Shown: positions 34,788 to 43,668, numbered from the stretch's first letter. The stretch: DNA of 64,000 nt from Bradyrhizobium sediminis (GCF_018736085.1 NZ_CP076134.1:3792501-3856500); one strand, 5' to 3'. Translations and numbers: made by a program. The notes: a model not told the origin generated them from the sequence alone.

Positions 34788-36326
34788 TCAAGACACGACG
34801 GTCCTCCGGCGCCGGACCATCAGGACGAAAACGACCGCGAGCGCCGACGTCACCGTGTACATCGTGAACGCATTGAGATAGCCGATCATCGCCGACTGGC
34901 GGGCGATCTCCTTCGCGACCCTGGCGAGGCCCGGCACGGTGTCGAAGTTCCATGCCCCCGTCAGGCCCGGCGTGGTGAGCGCCCGGTTATAGGGCGTGAT
35001 CATCTCGGTCATGCGGCTGTAATTGGCGCCGGTCGTGCGCACGATCTCGGCGATCGACAGCGAGATGAAGAAGCTCGAGCCAATGTTGCGCAGCAGGTGG
35101 AAGATCGAGGACGCTTCGGCGTAGTCCTTCGCCTCCAGGGTGTCGAACGCCACCACCGTAATCGGCACCCAGACGACGCCGACGGCCAAGCCCTGAATGG
35201 CGCTGTTGATGACCAGGATCTCCATCGTCACATTGAGATCGAACGTCAGCATCCACAGGCCGGCCACGGTTTGCAGACCGAAGCCAAAGGCCATGCTGAT
35301 GCGCGGATCGATCCGGCTCATGAAGCCCGCGGCAAGGAAGCCCACCAGCATTCCCATGCCGCGGGATCCGATCACCTGCCCGACCAGCGCATCGGAAAAT
35401 CCGACATGCTGCTGCAGCAGCGGCGGCAACAACACCATCGGCGTGAAGTTCAACATGCCGTAGATCGTCACCAGCGCGAGTCCGATCGAATAGTTGCGGT
35501 CGGTCAGCAGCTTCAGGTTCAGGAACGGCGCGCGGGCGCCGAGGCTGTGCACGATGAATACGTAGAATGCGATAGCCGCGACCAGGCACTCGATCACGAT
35601 TTCCGTCGAATTGAACCAGTCCAGCCGCACGCCGCGCGCGAGCACGAGCTGCACGGCGGCAAGCGCGGTAGCAAGCGCGAGGAAGCCGGTCCAGTCGAAG
35701 CGAACCTTCACCAGCCGCGTGGTGGACGGCAGGGTCAAGCTCATGCCGATCGTGGCGCAGATGCCGATCGGCACCAGCATGTAGAACGACCAGCGCCAGC
35801 TATGGATCTCGGCGAGATAGCCGCCGAAAATCGGACCGAAAACCGGCGCGACCGCGACCGCCATCCCGAAGATCGACATCACCATCGTATGCTGGTGGCG
35901 CGGGAAGGTGTCGAACAGGATCGACTGCGACAGCGGCACCACCGGCGCGCCCGCGCCGCCCTGAAGGATCCGCCACAACACCAGCATTTCGAGCGATTGC
36001 GCCATCCCGCACAGCATCGTTGCGACCGTGAAACAGGCAATCGAGTACACCACGACGCGCTTGGTGCCGAAGCGGGACACCAGCCAGCCGGTCATCGGCG
36101 TCACCACCGCGGTCGCGAGAATGTTGAACGTCATCGCCCAGGCGATCTCGTCCTGGGTGGCCGACATCGCGCCCTGCATCTGCGGCAGGATGGTCGATGT
36201 CGTCAGCAGCGCCGTGCCGTAGAGCGAGGACCCCAACACCACGGTAGCCAGCGTCAGATAACGCTGCGCCGCGGACATGGTCCTGGCCGGTCCCTCGGTA
36301 TCGATGCTTGCGGAGCTCGAGGTCAT
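34788..36326 (-). CDS. DHA2-family MFS efflux permease (EmrB-like)
   Basis: This 512-residue permease has 14 predicted transmembrane helices. It shows family motifs ALLTTSTILPQMQGAMSATQ in helix 1, TPMTGWLVSRFGTKRVVVYS (motif A) after helix 2, and WRILQGGAGAPVVPLSQSIL in the motif B/C region, then GPIFGGYLAEIHSWRWSFYM. It would form an EmrAB-TolC-like drug or fatty-acid efflux pump with the HlyD-type protein at 36924-38003, whose gene is divergent. The intergenic region has two MarR-type operator repeats, so the regulator next door probably controls both transcripts. Confidence 0.94.
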   Translation of the reverse strand: MTSSSASIDTEGPARTMSAAQRYLTLATVVLGSSLYGTALLTTSTILPQMQGAMSATQDEIAWAMTFNILATAVVTPMTGWLVSRFGTKRVVVYSIACFTVATMLCGMAQSLEMLVLWRILQGGAGAPVVPLSQSILFDTFPRHQHTMVMSIFGMAVAVAPVFGPIFGGYLAEIHSWRWSFYMLVPIGICATIGMSLTLPSTTRLVKVRFDWTGFLALATALAAVQLVLARGVRLDWFNSTEIVIECLVAAIAFYVFIVHSLGARAPFLNLKLLTDRNYSIGLALVTIYGMLNFTPMVLLPPLLQQHVGFSDALVGQVIGSRGMGMLVGFLAAGFMSRIDPRISMAFGFGLQTVAGLWMLTFDLNVTMEILVINSAIQGLAVGVVWVPITVVAFDTLEAKDYAEASSIFHLLRNIGSSFFISLSIAEIVRTTGANYSRMTEMITPYNRALTTPGLTGAWNFDTVPGLARVAKEIARQSAMIGYLNAFTMYTVTSALAVVFVLMVRRRRTVVS

Positions 36327-36350
36327 GTCCCTGCGATCGAAAGATAATAA

Positions 36351-36386
36351 CCTAGCTTACCAATTAAATAGCCTAGCTTACTAATT
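36351..36386. promoter_or_regulatory. Double operator for the MarR-family regulator
   Basis: Two 15-base direct repeats, CCTAGCTTACCAATT (36351-36365) and CCTAGCTTACTAATT (36372-36386), differ at one base. Their 21-base period places both sites on the same face of the helix. They occupy the 82-base gap between the divergent EmrB-like and MarR genes, 22 bases before the marR start. The core contains the partial dyad AGCT, as in MarR sites. Confidence 0.8.
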
Positions 36387-36408
36387 CGCCGGCGGCTACA
36401 ATTGCCGC

Positions 36409-36927
36409 ATGCCGAACACCGACGAATACATTGGTGTCGTGATCTCGGACGTCGCCCGCCTTTTGCGGACGGAGTTCGATCGCCGCGTGCGCCGGCTCGG
36501 GATCACCCGTGGGCAATGGCTGGTGCTGACCCGGCTGCACCGCCATCCGGGTGCATCGCTTTCGGAGCTTGCCGAGATGATGGAGGTGGAGAAGGCGACG
36601 GCGGGCCGCATGATCGACCGGCTGGTGGCCAATGGCTGGGTTGCGCGCCGGATCCAGCGTGACGACCGGCGCGTCAAGCGGGTCTTCCTCACGCCGGAAG
36701 CCGAGCGGGTGCACAAGCGGATCTGGCGCGTCGCCGAGGCAACGGTCGAGGACGCCCTCGTCAGTCTTTCCATGCGGGAGAGCAAGCAACTGATGACGTT
36801 GCTGCAGCGCGTCAAGAAGACCCTGGTTACTGCGGTGGATGACGCCCAGCCAGGGAGCGCTAGGGTTGCCGGCCGAAAACCCGTGCTGCGTGCCGGGCGC
36901 GGTCACAATGGGAAGGCCGCGCCATGA
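36409..36927 (+). CDS. MarR-family transcriptional regulator
   Basis: This 172-residue winged-helix repressor has recognition region PGASLSELAEMMEVEKATAG and RMIDRLVANGWVARRIQRDD, with the wing DRRVKRVFLTPEAERV, as in MarR/EmrR. Such proteins usually release DNA on binding phenolic or lipophilic compounds. Its gene is divergent from an EmrB-like pump and overlaps the EmrA-like gene by 4 bases (ATGA), so it likely autoregulates and controls the pump through the double operator at 36351-36386. The C-terminal ~30 residues (SARVAGRKPVLRAGRGHN) are basic and may be disordered. Confidence 0.95.
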   Translation: MPNTDEYIGVVISDVARLLRTEFDRRVRRLGITRGQWLVLTRLHRHPGASLSELAEMMEVEKATAGRMIDRLVANGWVARRIQRDDRRVKRVFLTPEAERVHKRIWRVAEATVEDALVSLSMRESKQLMTLLQRVKKTLVTAVDDAQPGSARVAGRKPVLRAGRGHNGKAAP

Positions 36928-38003
36928 TGAAGCGCCTGCGACCCTGGGCACTGGTGGGCGTGCCGGTACTCGTCCTTCTCGGCGCCCTGATTGTCTGGCT
37001 GCAGGGTGGCCGATACGCTTCGACCGAGAACGCCTACGTCAAGGCGGACATCACCCAGGTCGCCAGCGAAGTGCCCGGCCGGATTGTCGACGTGCGCGTT
37101 CGGGACCATGCGGTCGTCGCAGCAGGTGACGTGCTGTTGCGTCTCGATCCCGCGGCCTACCAGCTTGCCCTGGCGAAGGCCGAAGCCGAGATCGATTCCG
37201 CGCGCGCCGCCGTCGAGCAACTCAAGGTGAGCCTGCGCGAGATTCGGGCCGAGGCCACCGAGGCCGAGAACAAATTGTTGTATCTTCAAACCCAGGCCAA
37301 ACGTCATCGCGATCTGTCCGGCCGCGGCGTCACTTCGACGGCCAGGGTCGAGCAGGCCAACAGCGAGGAACAGGAGGGGCAGGACCGCCTCGCGGTGCTG
37401 CAGCAGCGCATCGCACGTGTGGAAGCCGCACTCGGCGGAAAGCCGGACAGGCCGACCGACCAATATGCGGCGGTCCGCGAAAAGCAGGCGCTGCGCGATC
37501 GCGCGGCCCTGGATCTCGCCTATACGGAGATCAAGGCTCCGCGCGCCGGCGTGGTCGTCAATTTCAGGCTTCAGCTCGGCGAGCAGGTCAAGGCGCAGAC
37601 GCCGCTATTCGCGCTCGTCACCGACCGCCGGCCCTGGCTCGAAGCCAACTTCAAGGAAACAGACCTGACCCACGTGGCCGTCGGACAGAAGGCAAAGGTC
37701 ATCCTCGACATGCACCCCGACATCACCTGGGATGCCGAAGTGGAAAGCATCAGTCCGGCGACCGGCGCCGAGTTCGCGATCCTGCCGGCGCAGAATGCCT
37801 CGGGCAACTGGGTGAAGGTAGTGCAGCGCCTGCCGGTGCGGCTGCGGCTGATAGAGCGGCCGGGCGAGCCGCCGTTGCGCGCCGGCATGACCGCCTATGT
37901 CAGCATCGATACCGGGCGCACACGCAAGCTCTCCAGCATATTTGGCAGCGGCGCTGCGGTTGCAGCGCGCCCCGATCTGCAGGAGACGACCAAGACGGAA
38001 TAG
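36924..38003 (+). CDS. HlyD-family membrane fusion protein (EmrA-like)
   Basis: This 359-residue protein has one N-terminal transmembrane helix (LVGVPVLVLLGALIVWL), a lipoyl half motif (TENAYVKADITQVASEVPGR), a long alpha-hairpin with coiled-coil character (about 85-180), and the returning half (DLAYTEIKAPRAGVVVNFRL). The beta-barrel contains LEANFKETDLTHVAVGQKAK, diagnostic for EmrA-type adaptors. It should bridge the EmrB-like permease and an outer membrane channel. Coupling to marR by overlap, while emrB is divergent, is a less common split of the emrRAB set. Confidence 0.94.
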   Translation: MMKRLRPWALVGVPVLVLLGALIVWLQGGRYASTENAYVKADITQVASEVPGRIVDVRVRDHAVVAAGDVLLRLDPAAYQLALAKAEAEIDSARAAVEQLKVSLREIRAEATEAENKLLYLQTQAKRHRDLSGRGVTSTARVEQANSEEQEGQDRLAVLQQRIARVEAALGGKPDRPTDQYAAVREKQALRDRAALDLAYTEIKAPRAGVVVNFRLQLGEQVKAQTPLFALVTDRRPWLEANFKETDLTHVAVGQKAKVILDMHPDITWDAEVESISPATGAEFAILPAQNASGNWVKVVQRLPVRLRLIERPGEPPLRAGMTAYVSIDTGRTRKLSSIFGSGAAVAARPDLQETTKTE

Positions 38004-38024
38004 TGGGCTTACCCGTACGGCGCC

Positions 38025-38501
38025 CTACAGCGCGTTGCGGAGCAGCGGATAGCGCTGCTCGATCGCGGCACTATCCAGCGTCGGCTCCGGAGCACTCTGC
38101 ATCGCTGCCACCAATGGCGCGTCTTCAGCACAAACCAGATCGCTTTCCACGAGAGTCGGAACAGCGGACAGCAGCGGCTCGTCCAGGATTTTCAGCGGCT
38201 GCGGCGAAGCGGCCTGATCACGCACCATCTCGCGGCGCGGCGGCGGCGCCTTGCTGCGGCCGAGCCATGACATGTCGATGGCGGAATTGTCGAATGACGC
38301 CTCGCGCGTCGACAGGCTGCGCCAGGTTTCGACCGCTGTCTTGGCCTCCTGGATATTTTCGAGGAATGCGAGTTCGCTGTGATAGCGGCGCCAACGGCCG
38401 GTCTCGAACAGCTCGGTCAGGTATTCCAGCCGCCGTTCGGCGAGATTGCACCAGCGCGCGACGACGTCGCGGCCATCTGCCACGTCCATTCGATGTGTCA
38501 T
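38025..38501 (-). CDS. TIGR03809-like small conserved protein
   Basis: This 158-residue protein, probably cytoplasmic, has a conserved helical N-terminal part (VVARWCNLAERRLEYLTELF, ETGRWRRYHSELAFLENIQE, AKTAVETWRSL) and a poorly conserved Pro-rich tail. The N-terminal half matches my recollection of TIGR03809, a Bradyrhizobiaceae-restricted family of unknown function. It is convergent with the EmrA-like gene (21 bases apart). The Arg/Glu-rich ERRLEYLTELFETGRWRRY suggests a protein-binding helix. Nothing indicates enzymatic activity. Confidence 0.7.
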   Translation of the reverse strand: MTHRMDVADGRDVVARWCNLAERRLEYLTELFETGRWRRYHSELAFLENIQEAKTAVETWRSLSTREASFDNSAIDMSWLGRSKAPPPRREMVRDQAASPQPLKILDEPLLSAVPTLVESDLVCAEDAPLVAAMQSAPEPTLDSAAIEQRYPLLRNAL

Positions 38502-38794
38502 GAGCCAGCCCGCAAGGAGAAAAACGGACGCGGACGCAACGAAACGAATCAGTCAAACGTGACAGAGATATTTTGTGGAAAACCTTAACGAAGTCTAGCG
38601 AGAGACGTTATTCAACCGCAGGCAGCGGCAGAAAACCGTACTGATGCGGGGTTTTCCGCTCTTTCCACGGTCAAGACACATCGGGGCATAGCCAGGCTGC
38701 GGGTTTCCGGTGCCCTGGGGAGCGCCCGCCTCTATCCTCCGATTTCACCGGGCTGAAAGTTTTCCGGATAGTGCCCGCAAAAAACGGCGCCAGA

Positions 38795-38903
38795 AACGAA
38801 AGACCCGTCCGGGGGGACAACCGGACGGGTCAAGCCATATGGGCGCTTGGGGTGGATGGGCGCTCGCGCCGAATACAGCCTCGATGGGGAGGGATAACCG
38901 CTC
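38795..38903 (-). ncRNA. Candidate small RNA on the minus strand
   Basis: In the 527-base gap between the TIGR03809-like and subtilase genes, the minus strand has a perfect rhizobial-type -10 box CTATAT (38915 to 38910) with a start expected near 38903. The predicted transcript opens with a GGGAG/CTCCC hairpin and ends about 110 nt later in an 11-bp stem GACCCGTCCGG / CCGGACGGGTC (38831-38821 and 38812-38802) followed by TTTCGTTTC. No good -35 box is seen at 17 bases (TTGAAC lies 21 bases away). The end stem could instead be just the terminator of the subtilase gene upstream on this strand. Confidence 0.4.
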
Positions 38904-39028
38904 CCACATATATAGGTCGCAGCAGGGTCGCCGGACGTTCAAACCGTCGCGCGATTTTTTTAACTTTCTTGCCTGGTTCTGGGACGGAAAATCTATTGTG
39001 CGGCAGGGCGATTGGGCTCGCCGGCGGC

Positions 39029-40705
39029 CTATTTATCCGACGCCATGGCGGCTGCCGGCTGGTCCAGCGCCCGCGTCGCGGGAATTTCCTGCCGGTCCGG
39101 AACTTTCTCGGTCGCAGGCGGGGGCGAAGCCGATGCGACCGGAACCGCCGGGGCGCTGGCAGCCGAGACCGCGGCAAAGGCATCGGCTTCGCCGGCGCCG
39201 AATTGATCGTCGCGGCCGGGACTGCCCAGATCCCGTGCAGTCTTGATCAGGATGGCGCGCACTTCGCCGGGCTTCAACGCAGGATTGCGCTCCAGCATCA
39301 GGGCCACGAGGCCGCTGACATAGGCAGCGGAAAACGAGGTGCCGGAACTCATCTGGTATTTTTCGTCCGGCGCCGGCAGGAAGATATCGACGCCGGGCGC
39401 GGCGACCGCGATGTGGCTGCCGCGGTTCGATGCGGCGAATAGCTTGTCATGGGCGTCGGTGGCGCTGACCGCAATCACATTGCTGTTGGCTGCCGGAAAC
39501 AGCGGCGGCGATTTCGGCCCGGCGTTGCCGGAGGCCGCGACCATCACGATGTCCCTCGCAGCCGTGGCGTTGATACCGCGCTCGATCAACGGATCCTTCG
39601 GACCGGCGAAGCTCATATTGATGATCTGCGCCCCGTGCAGGGCGGCGTAGTTGAGCGCCTTCAGGATCACGAAGGTCGTGCTTTCGGCGCCGTTCTGCGC
39701 CACGCCGAAGGCGCGGATGCCCAATATCCTCGCTTGCGGAGCGCTTCCCATCAACCGCGCATGCGACACGATCGCGCCGGCGATACCGGTGCCGTGGACA
39801 TGCGGGCCTTCCTTGCTGCCGAGCGCGTCGAAATTGTCCGCAACGGCGTTCAGGAGTTCCGGGTGTCTTTCGTCGATTCCGGAATCGATCACGGCGATGG
39901 TGACATTGGCGCCGCTGGCCAGCGCATGGGCCTGCGGCAATCGAAGTTTTGCCAGCGCATATTGCGCCGGATCGCCCTCAGTCAATACCGTCTTGCGGTC
40001 CTGCAGCAGAAAGCGGAAATTCAGCTGCACCGAGCGAACGCCGGCGGCGCCCGCGAAAGCGCGGCGTACCGTCTCCACCGGGCGGCGGTCGGTGATGCGG
40101 AACAGGCCGATGATCGCGCCTATCAGCGGAAAATTCTGCGATTCGACGTGCACCAGGCCATACCGCCGCGCCAGCGCATCGGCCTGCACGTCGGACAGCG
40201 AGCCGTCGATCTCGGCCACGAATTCGCCCGGGATCGTGCTCGGGTTGAGCGCTGCCAGCGGTGTATTGCGGCTCGCGCCGCCGTTCTTGCCGTTCTTGGT
40301 GGATTTGCCGGCGCCGCCGCCATCTGCCGACGAGACCGGCTTGCCCTGACATTCGCCGCTGCTGGCGCGATAGGCGTAGCTGCAGGCCGACGAAAGATTC
40401 GGCGAATAGCGCGCATTGGGAAGCGTCGATGTCACCCCGATGCGCGGCGTCGCCCTCATCGTGACGTCGGGTCGCCCTCTGTCAACTCCCGTCACCGTCC
40501 TGCCCGCGACGTTAGGATCGATCCGTGGCGTCACCGTCGGATTGATGGTCGGTATCCTCGGCTGAATGTTGAGGTTGGGCGTGCGCATGACGCTTTGCGC
40601 CTGGACCGCCGGGATATCAGGGTACGCACACGACAAGGCGATCGCGCTCACTGCCAGCGCCGCCCGCCACGCCTTCATCAGCCAATTCGCATGATCGTGG
40701 AGCAT
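39029..40705 (-). CDS. Secreted subtilisin-like serine protease (S8)
   Basis: This 558-residue exported protease has a signal sequence about residues 10-37 (AWRAALAVSAIALSCAYPDI). A Pro/Asn-rich linker with two Cys and a propeptide-like region follow (about 160-235, FVAEIDGSLSDVQADALARR). The catalytic domain contains Asp274 in VIDSGIDERHPEL, His304 in HVHGTGIAGAI, the oxyanion Asn in ASGNAGP and Ser457 in GTSFSAAYVSG. The C-terminal ~60 residues are Ala/Pro-rich. The triad is intact, so the enzyme should be active. Its gene starts 38 bases after an anti-sigma gene on the same strand, which in turn overlaps an ECF sigma gene; a three-gene regulatory operon is likely. Confidence 0.92.
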   Translation of the reverse strand: MLHDHANWLMKAWRAALAVSAIALSCAYPDIPAVQAQSVMRTPNLNIQPRIPTINPTVTPRIDPNVAGRTVTGVDRGRPDVTMRATPRIGVTSTLPNARYSPNLSSACSYAYRASSGECQGKPVSSADGGGAGKSTKNGKNGGASRNTPLAALNPSTIPGEFVAEIDGSLSDVQADALARRYGLVHVESQNFPLIGAIIGLFRITDRRPVETVRRAFAGAAGVRSVQLNFRFLLQDRKTVLTEGDPAQYALAKLRLPQAHALASGANVTIAVIDSGIDERHPELLNAVADNFDALGSKEGPHVHGTGIAGAIVSHARLMGSAPQARILGIRAFGVAQNGAESTTFVILKALNYAALHGAQIINMSFAGPKDPLIERGINATAARDIVMVAASGNAGPKSPPLFPAANSNVIAVSATDAHDKLFAASNRGSHIAVAAPGVDIFLPAPDEKYQMSSGTSFSAAYVSGLVALMLERNPALKPGEVRAILIKTARDLGSPGRDDQFGAGEADAFAAVSAASAPAVPVASASPPPATEKVPDRQEIPATRALDQPAAAMASDK

Positions 40706-40743
40706 GAGGCCTCGGGTTTACGCAGTATCGCGGATACTGCCGC

Positions 40744-41451
40744 CTATGGCGCAGCCACCGCGAGACTGACAATCTTCTCGCGCTGCAACCGGCTCAACAG
40801 CGCAGCAGCCTCATCCTTGCCCATCGCACTGTTGCCGAATTGCAGCCGGAACAGGCCGCCCTTGGCGCCGTCGACGATCGAGGCCTGATAGCTGTCGAGC
40901 AGCGCGGTGATGTCGGCGATACGCGCGTCGGGCACAAACCGCACCAGCGCACGCGGCGGCGGCGCCGGCGCCGCCAGATCGCGGGTGACAGGCGTGTTGG
41001 TGCTCAACGACGCCGTCTGGAACGAGGAGGTCTGGTTCTTCACCAGCACGGCGCCGATCACGCCGGCCTGCAGCAGCAGCGCCAGCGCGCCCAGGCTTGT
41101 CGACCAGGCCAGTGTCCGCGGCGACAGGCTCGCGAAGAATTCCGCGATCCGCGCCGAAATATTGAGCGACACCGAGGGGGTGCGCGCCGGCTCGCCGTCG
41201 ATCGCGGCGAACAGCTTCTGCATGGCACGCGCGGACGGCGCGCCGAGGCTCTCGTTGAGGGAAATGGTTTCAGCGTATTCTTCCCGGATCGCGGCATATT
41301 GCCGGGCGAGCGCGGGGTCGCGCGCGAGCGCTTCGTCGACGCGGCGGGAATCGCGCACGTTCAGGGTGCCGGCCGCATGCCATGGCAACAGCATCTCGAT
41401 CTCGCTGGGCTCTTGATCCAGCATTTGCCTGCTCAATGCCATCATGGCCAA
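40744..41451 (-). CDS. Membrane anti-sigma factor with propeptide-like periplasmic domain
   Basis: This 235-residue single-pass protein has a cytoplasmic N-terminal helical domain (about 10-90), containing LLPWHAAGTLNVRDSRRVDE, that would clamp the sigma factor. One transmembrane helix follows (about 113-137), then a periplasmic tail. No HxxxCxxC zinc motif is present. Periplasmic residues about 168-206 (ALVRFVPDARIADITALLD, YQASIVDGAKGGLFRLQF) resemble the I9/fervidolysin-type propeptides of subtilases. The gene overlaps the ECF sigma gene by 10 bases and is followed by a subtilase gene. The resemblance suggests the domain might bind that protease; this is inference. Confidence 0.85.
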   Translation of the reverse strand: MAMMALSRQMLDQEPSEIEMLLPWHAAGTLNVRDSRRVDEALARDPALARQYAAIREEYAETISLNESLGAPSARAMQKLFAAIDGEPARTPSVSLNISARIAEFFASLSPRTLAWSTSLGALALLLQAGVIGAVLVKNQTSSFQTASLSTNTPVTRDLAAPAPPPRALVRFVPDARIADITALLDSYQASIVDGAKGGLFRLQFGNSAMGKDEAAALLSRLQREKIVSLAVAAP

Positions 41452-42218
41452 CCCCGTTCTATGCCGGCTGCCTTCAGCAAATCGGCCAGTTTCTTGCGCG
41501 CATAAAACAAGCGCGTCTTCACGGTGTTCTCGGGTATCCCGACGATTTCAGCGACCTCTTCCACGGATTTCTCGTGGTAGTAGACGAGATCGACGATCTC
41601 CCGATGCTCCGACGAAAGTGCGGTGAGGCACTTGCGCAACGCTTCACTGGTATCCTTCTTCTGCACCGCCACTTCGGGATCGTCGGACGTATCCTCGATC
41701 GCGTTGGCGGCCTCGTCATCCAGTTCACCGTCCTTCCTGCGCCGCAGCGCAGACAGGGCCTTGAATCGCGTAATTGCCAGCAGCCAGGTGGAAACGGCGG
41801 ATCGACCTTCGAACTTGCCGGCCTGACGCCACACATCGAGGAACACCTCGCTGATGAGGTCCTCCGCAACCTGTTCATCCCGAACGAGCCGGAGCCCGAA
41901 ACGGAACACCCTGACATGGTGCCTTCCGTACAGCACCTGCATGGCGAGCCGGTCGCCTTGAGCGATCCGAGCGATCAGGACATCGTCCGAAGCCGCCTGT
42001 GTCGCACTCAATGGCCGTCTCGCAAGGTTGGTCGGATTGGGTTGGCGGGTGGTTCGATGGGAAAGGCAAGATTCTTCAAATTGTCGCAAGTCCGCGGCTT
42101 CAACTGTGACATACCCCACAGAAGACCACAGCCGCGCAACGATCGCACGCAGCGAGGCGAACGAAACCAGGCAAATGGTATCATAATACCGAAAATCTCT
42201 CTTCGTCCGGGCGACCAT
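41442..42218 (-). CDS. ECF-type RNA polymerase sigma factor
   Basis: Region 2 is SDDVLIARIAQGDRLAMQVL, then RHHVRVFRFGLRLVRDEQVA, EDLISEVFLDVWRQA and STWLLAITRFKALSALRRR. Region 4 ends SVEEVAEIVGIPENTVKTRL and FYARKKLADLLKAAGI, a typical helix-turn-helix. The frame is open for 258 codons, but the first ~70 residues are unlike the family. The true start may be GTG at 42119, so the 5' boundary is uncertain. It overlaps the downstream anti-sigma gene by 10 bases, the usual arrangement for an ECF pair. No promoter motif is clear upstream. Confidence 0.9.
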   Translation of the reverse strand: MVARTKRDFRYYDTICLVSFASLRAIVARLWSSVGYVTVEAADLRQFEESCLSHRTTRQPNPTNLARRPLSATQAASDDVLIARIAQGDRLAMQVLYGRHHVRVFRFGLRLVRDEQVAEDLISEVFLDVWRQAGKFEGRSAVSTWLLAITRFKALSALRRRKDGELDDEAANAIEDTSDDPEVAVQKKDTSEALRKCLTALSSEHREIVDLVYYHEKSVEEVAEIVGIPENTVKTRLFYARKKLADLLKAAGIERGWP

Positions 42219-42453
42219 CCACTGGTGACCTTAGCAAGGCTTTGCCGGCAAAGCAGCATCAGCGCACCGCGCCTGCGCCAGCCGGTTCCCAGTCGATTCG
42301 AGCGACTGGCATAACCTACCCGGATCCAGCCAATTTCCATTGCAAAACAAGGACAATAGCTGCCCATCGGGACTCCGGGTTCCGTCCCGAAAGATACCAA
42401 ACCTAAAGGCTTGCTCCCTAAGATTTCGCCTACTCCATTTCATGCGGCGGGAC

Positions 42454-43602
42454 ATGAGCAGCGCAGCTTCATCGCTTCAAGGCCAGAGGACTGACGGGAC
42501 GCCTGCGCTCGCCGGCAGGCTGACACCGGACGCGCTGAGACGCCGTGCCGGCCAGCGCCGTCAGATGTTCGTGGCGCAGGCCGTGAGTTATTCGCTCGGC
42601 GGGCTCGTCCTGCTGATCTATTCCTACGCGGGTACGGTCCCGATCATCATTCCATCCAGCTATTTCCTGTCCGGCCTGACCCTGACGGGTGTTTTTGCCG
42701 TGCTGTCGGAAGCCCACTTCAACGACAGGTTTGAGGATCACTATCTCACGATCTCCCAGATCGCCTGCAACGTCGCGCTGCAGCTCGGTTTCCTGATGGT
42801 AGCCCCCGAGATCGGATATGCGTTTCTGAGCGTACTTTTCCTCATCTTCGGATTTGGCGCGCTGCGGATGACCTCGTGGCAGGCAGCCATTGCCTGGACC
42901 CTTACGGCGCTGGGCGTGGCTCCGATTTTTCTGTTTACCGACGTTCCGATCGGAATGCCGGTCTCAACTCCCATGGAACGCCTGGCCGCGATGCTCGCCT
43001 TCGTCCTCACGATCGGACAGTGTGCGTTTGTGGGCCTCTACGGCAGCTCGATGCGAATGATGCTCTACAAGCGCGGTGTCGAGCTCAAGGCAGCCAACAA
43101 GCGCATCGAGGAACTCGCCGAGCTCGACGAGCTGACCGGCTCGTTCAACCGCCGTTGCATCATGCGGGTGCTGGATGACGAGGTCGCCCGCGCCCATCGC
43201 AGCAAGGCGCCCTGCTCGGTCGCCCTGATTGATCTCGACTGGTTCAAGCGCATCAACGATGCCTATGGCCACCCCACCGGCGACGAAGTGCTCAGGACAT
43301 TCGCCATCACCGTGTTCGCGAACCTCCGCGCCATTGACAAGTTCGGCCGTTATGGCGGCGAGGAATTCCTGCTGGTGCTTCCCGATACGCCCGATGACAG
43401 TGCCGCTCGCATCCTCGACCGGCTGCGCGCGATCATCGCCGATCTCGACTGGAGCGCGTTCTCGCCCGGCATGCGGGTGACGATCTCCGCCGGCGTCGCG
43501 ACGCTGAAGCCGAATGAGACGCCCGACGCCATTCTCGCGCGCGCCGACAGCGCGCTTTACGCAGCCAAGGCACAGGGACGCAATCGCATCGCCAGCGCCT
43601 GA
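42454..43602 (+). CDS. Membrane diguanylate cyclase (GGDEF)
   Basis: This 382-residue protein has about six N-terminal transmembrane helices (from YSLGGLVLLIYSYAG to AMLAFVLTIGQCAFVGLYG), a short coiled linker and a complete GGDEF domain. The active-site loop is GRYGGEEFLLVLP, the Mg/GTP strand is SVALIDLDWFKRINDAYGHP, and the allosteric I-site RxxD is present (RAID, five residues before GGEEF). It should therefore make cyclic di-GMP and be product-inhibited. The membrane part resembles MASE-like sensors but I cannot name it. ATG 42454 is chosen; ATG 42442 is close. Between two ECF sigma systems, it precedes a DUF2336 gene by 66 bases. Confidence 0.93.
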   Translation: MSSAASSLQGQRTDGTPALAGRLTPDALRRRAGQRRQMFVAQAVSYSLGGLVLLIYSYAGTVPIIIPSSYFLSGLTLTGVFAVLSEAHFNDRFEDHYLTISQIACNVALQLGFLMVAPEIGYAFLSVLFLIFGFGALRMTSWQAAIAWTLTALGVAPIFLFTDVPIGMPVSTPMERLAAMLAFVLTIGQCAFVGLYGSSMRMMLYKRGVELKAANKRIEELAELDELTGSFNRRCIMRVLDDEVARAHRSKAPCSVALIDLDWFKRINDAYGHPTGDEVLRTFAITVFANLRAIDKFGRYGGEEFLLVLPDTPDDSAARILDRLRAIIADLDWSAFSPGMRVTISAGVATLKPNETPDAILARADSALYAAKAQGRNRIASA

Positions 43603-43668
43603 TCTCAAATACCCTCCCGGGGACGGAGAAACCGTCGCCATATTACATATACGCTCCAGGATAGAGTC

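Noticed and set aside
42289..42310. CCAGTCG / CGACTGG inverted repeat upstream of the diguanylate cyclase gene
   Set aside because: Only 7-bp arms with no T run and no link to a regulator; likely chance in GC-rich DNA.
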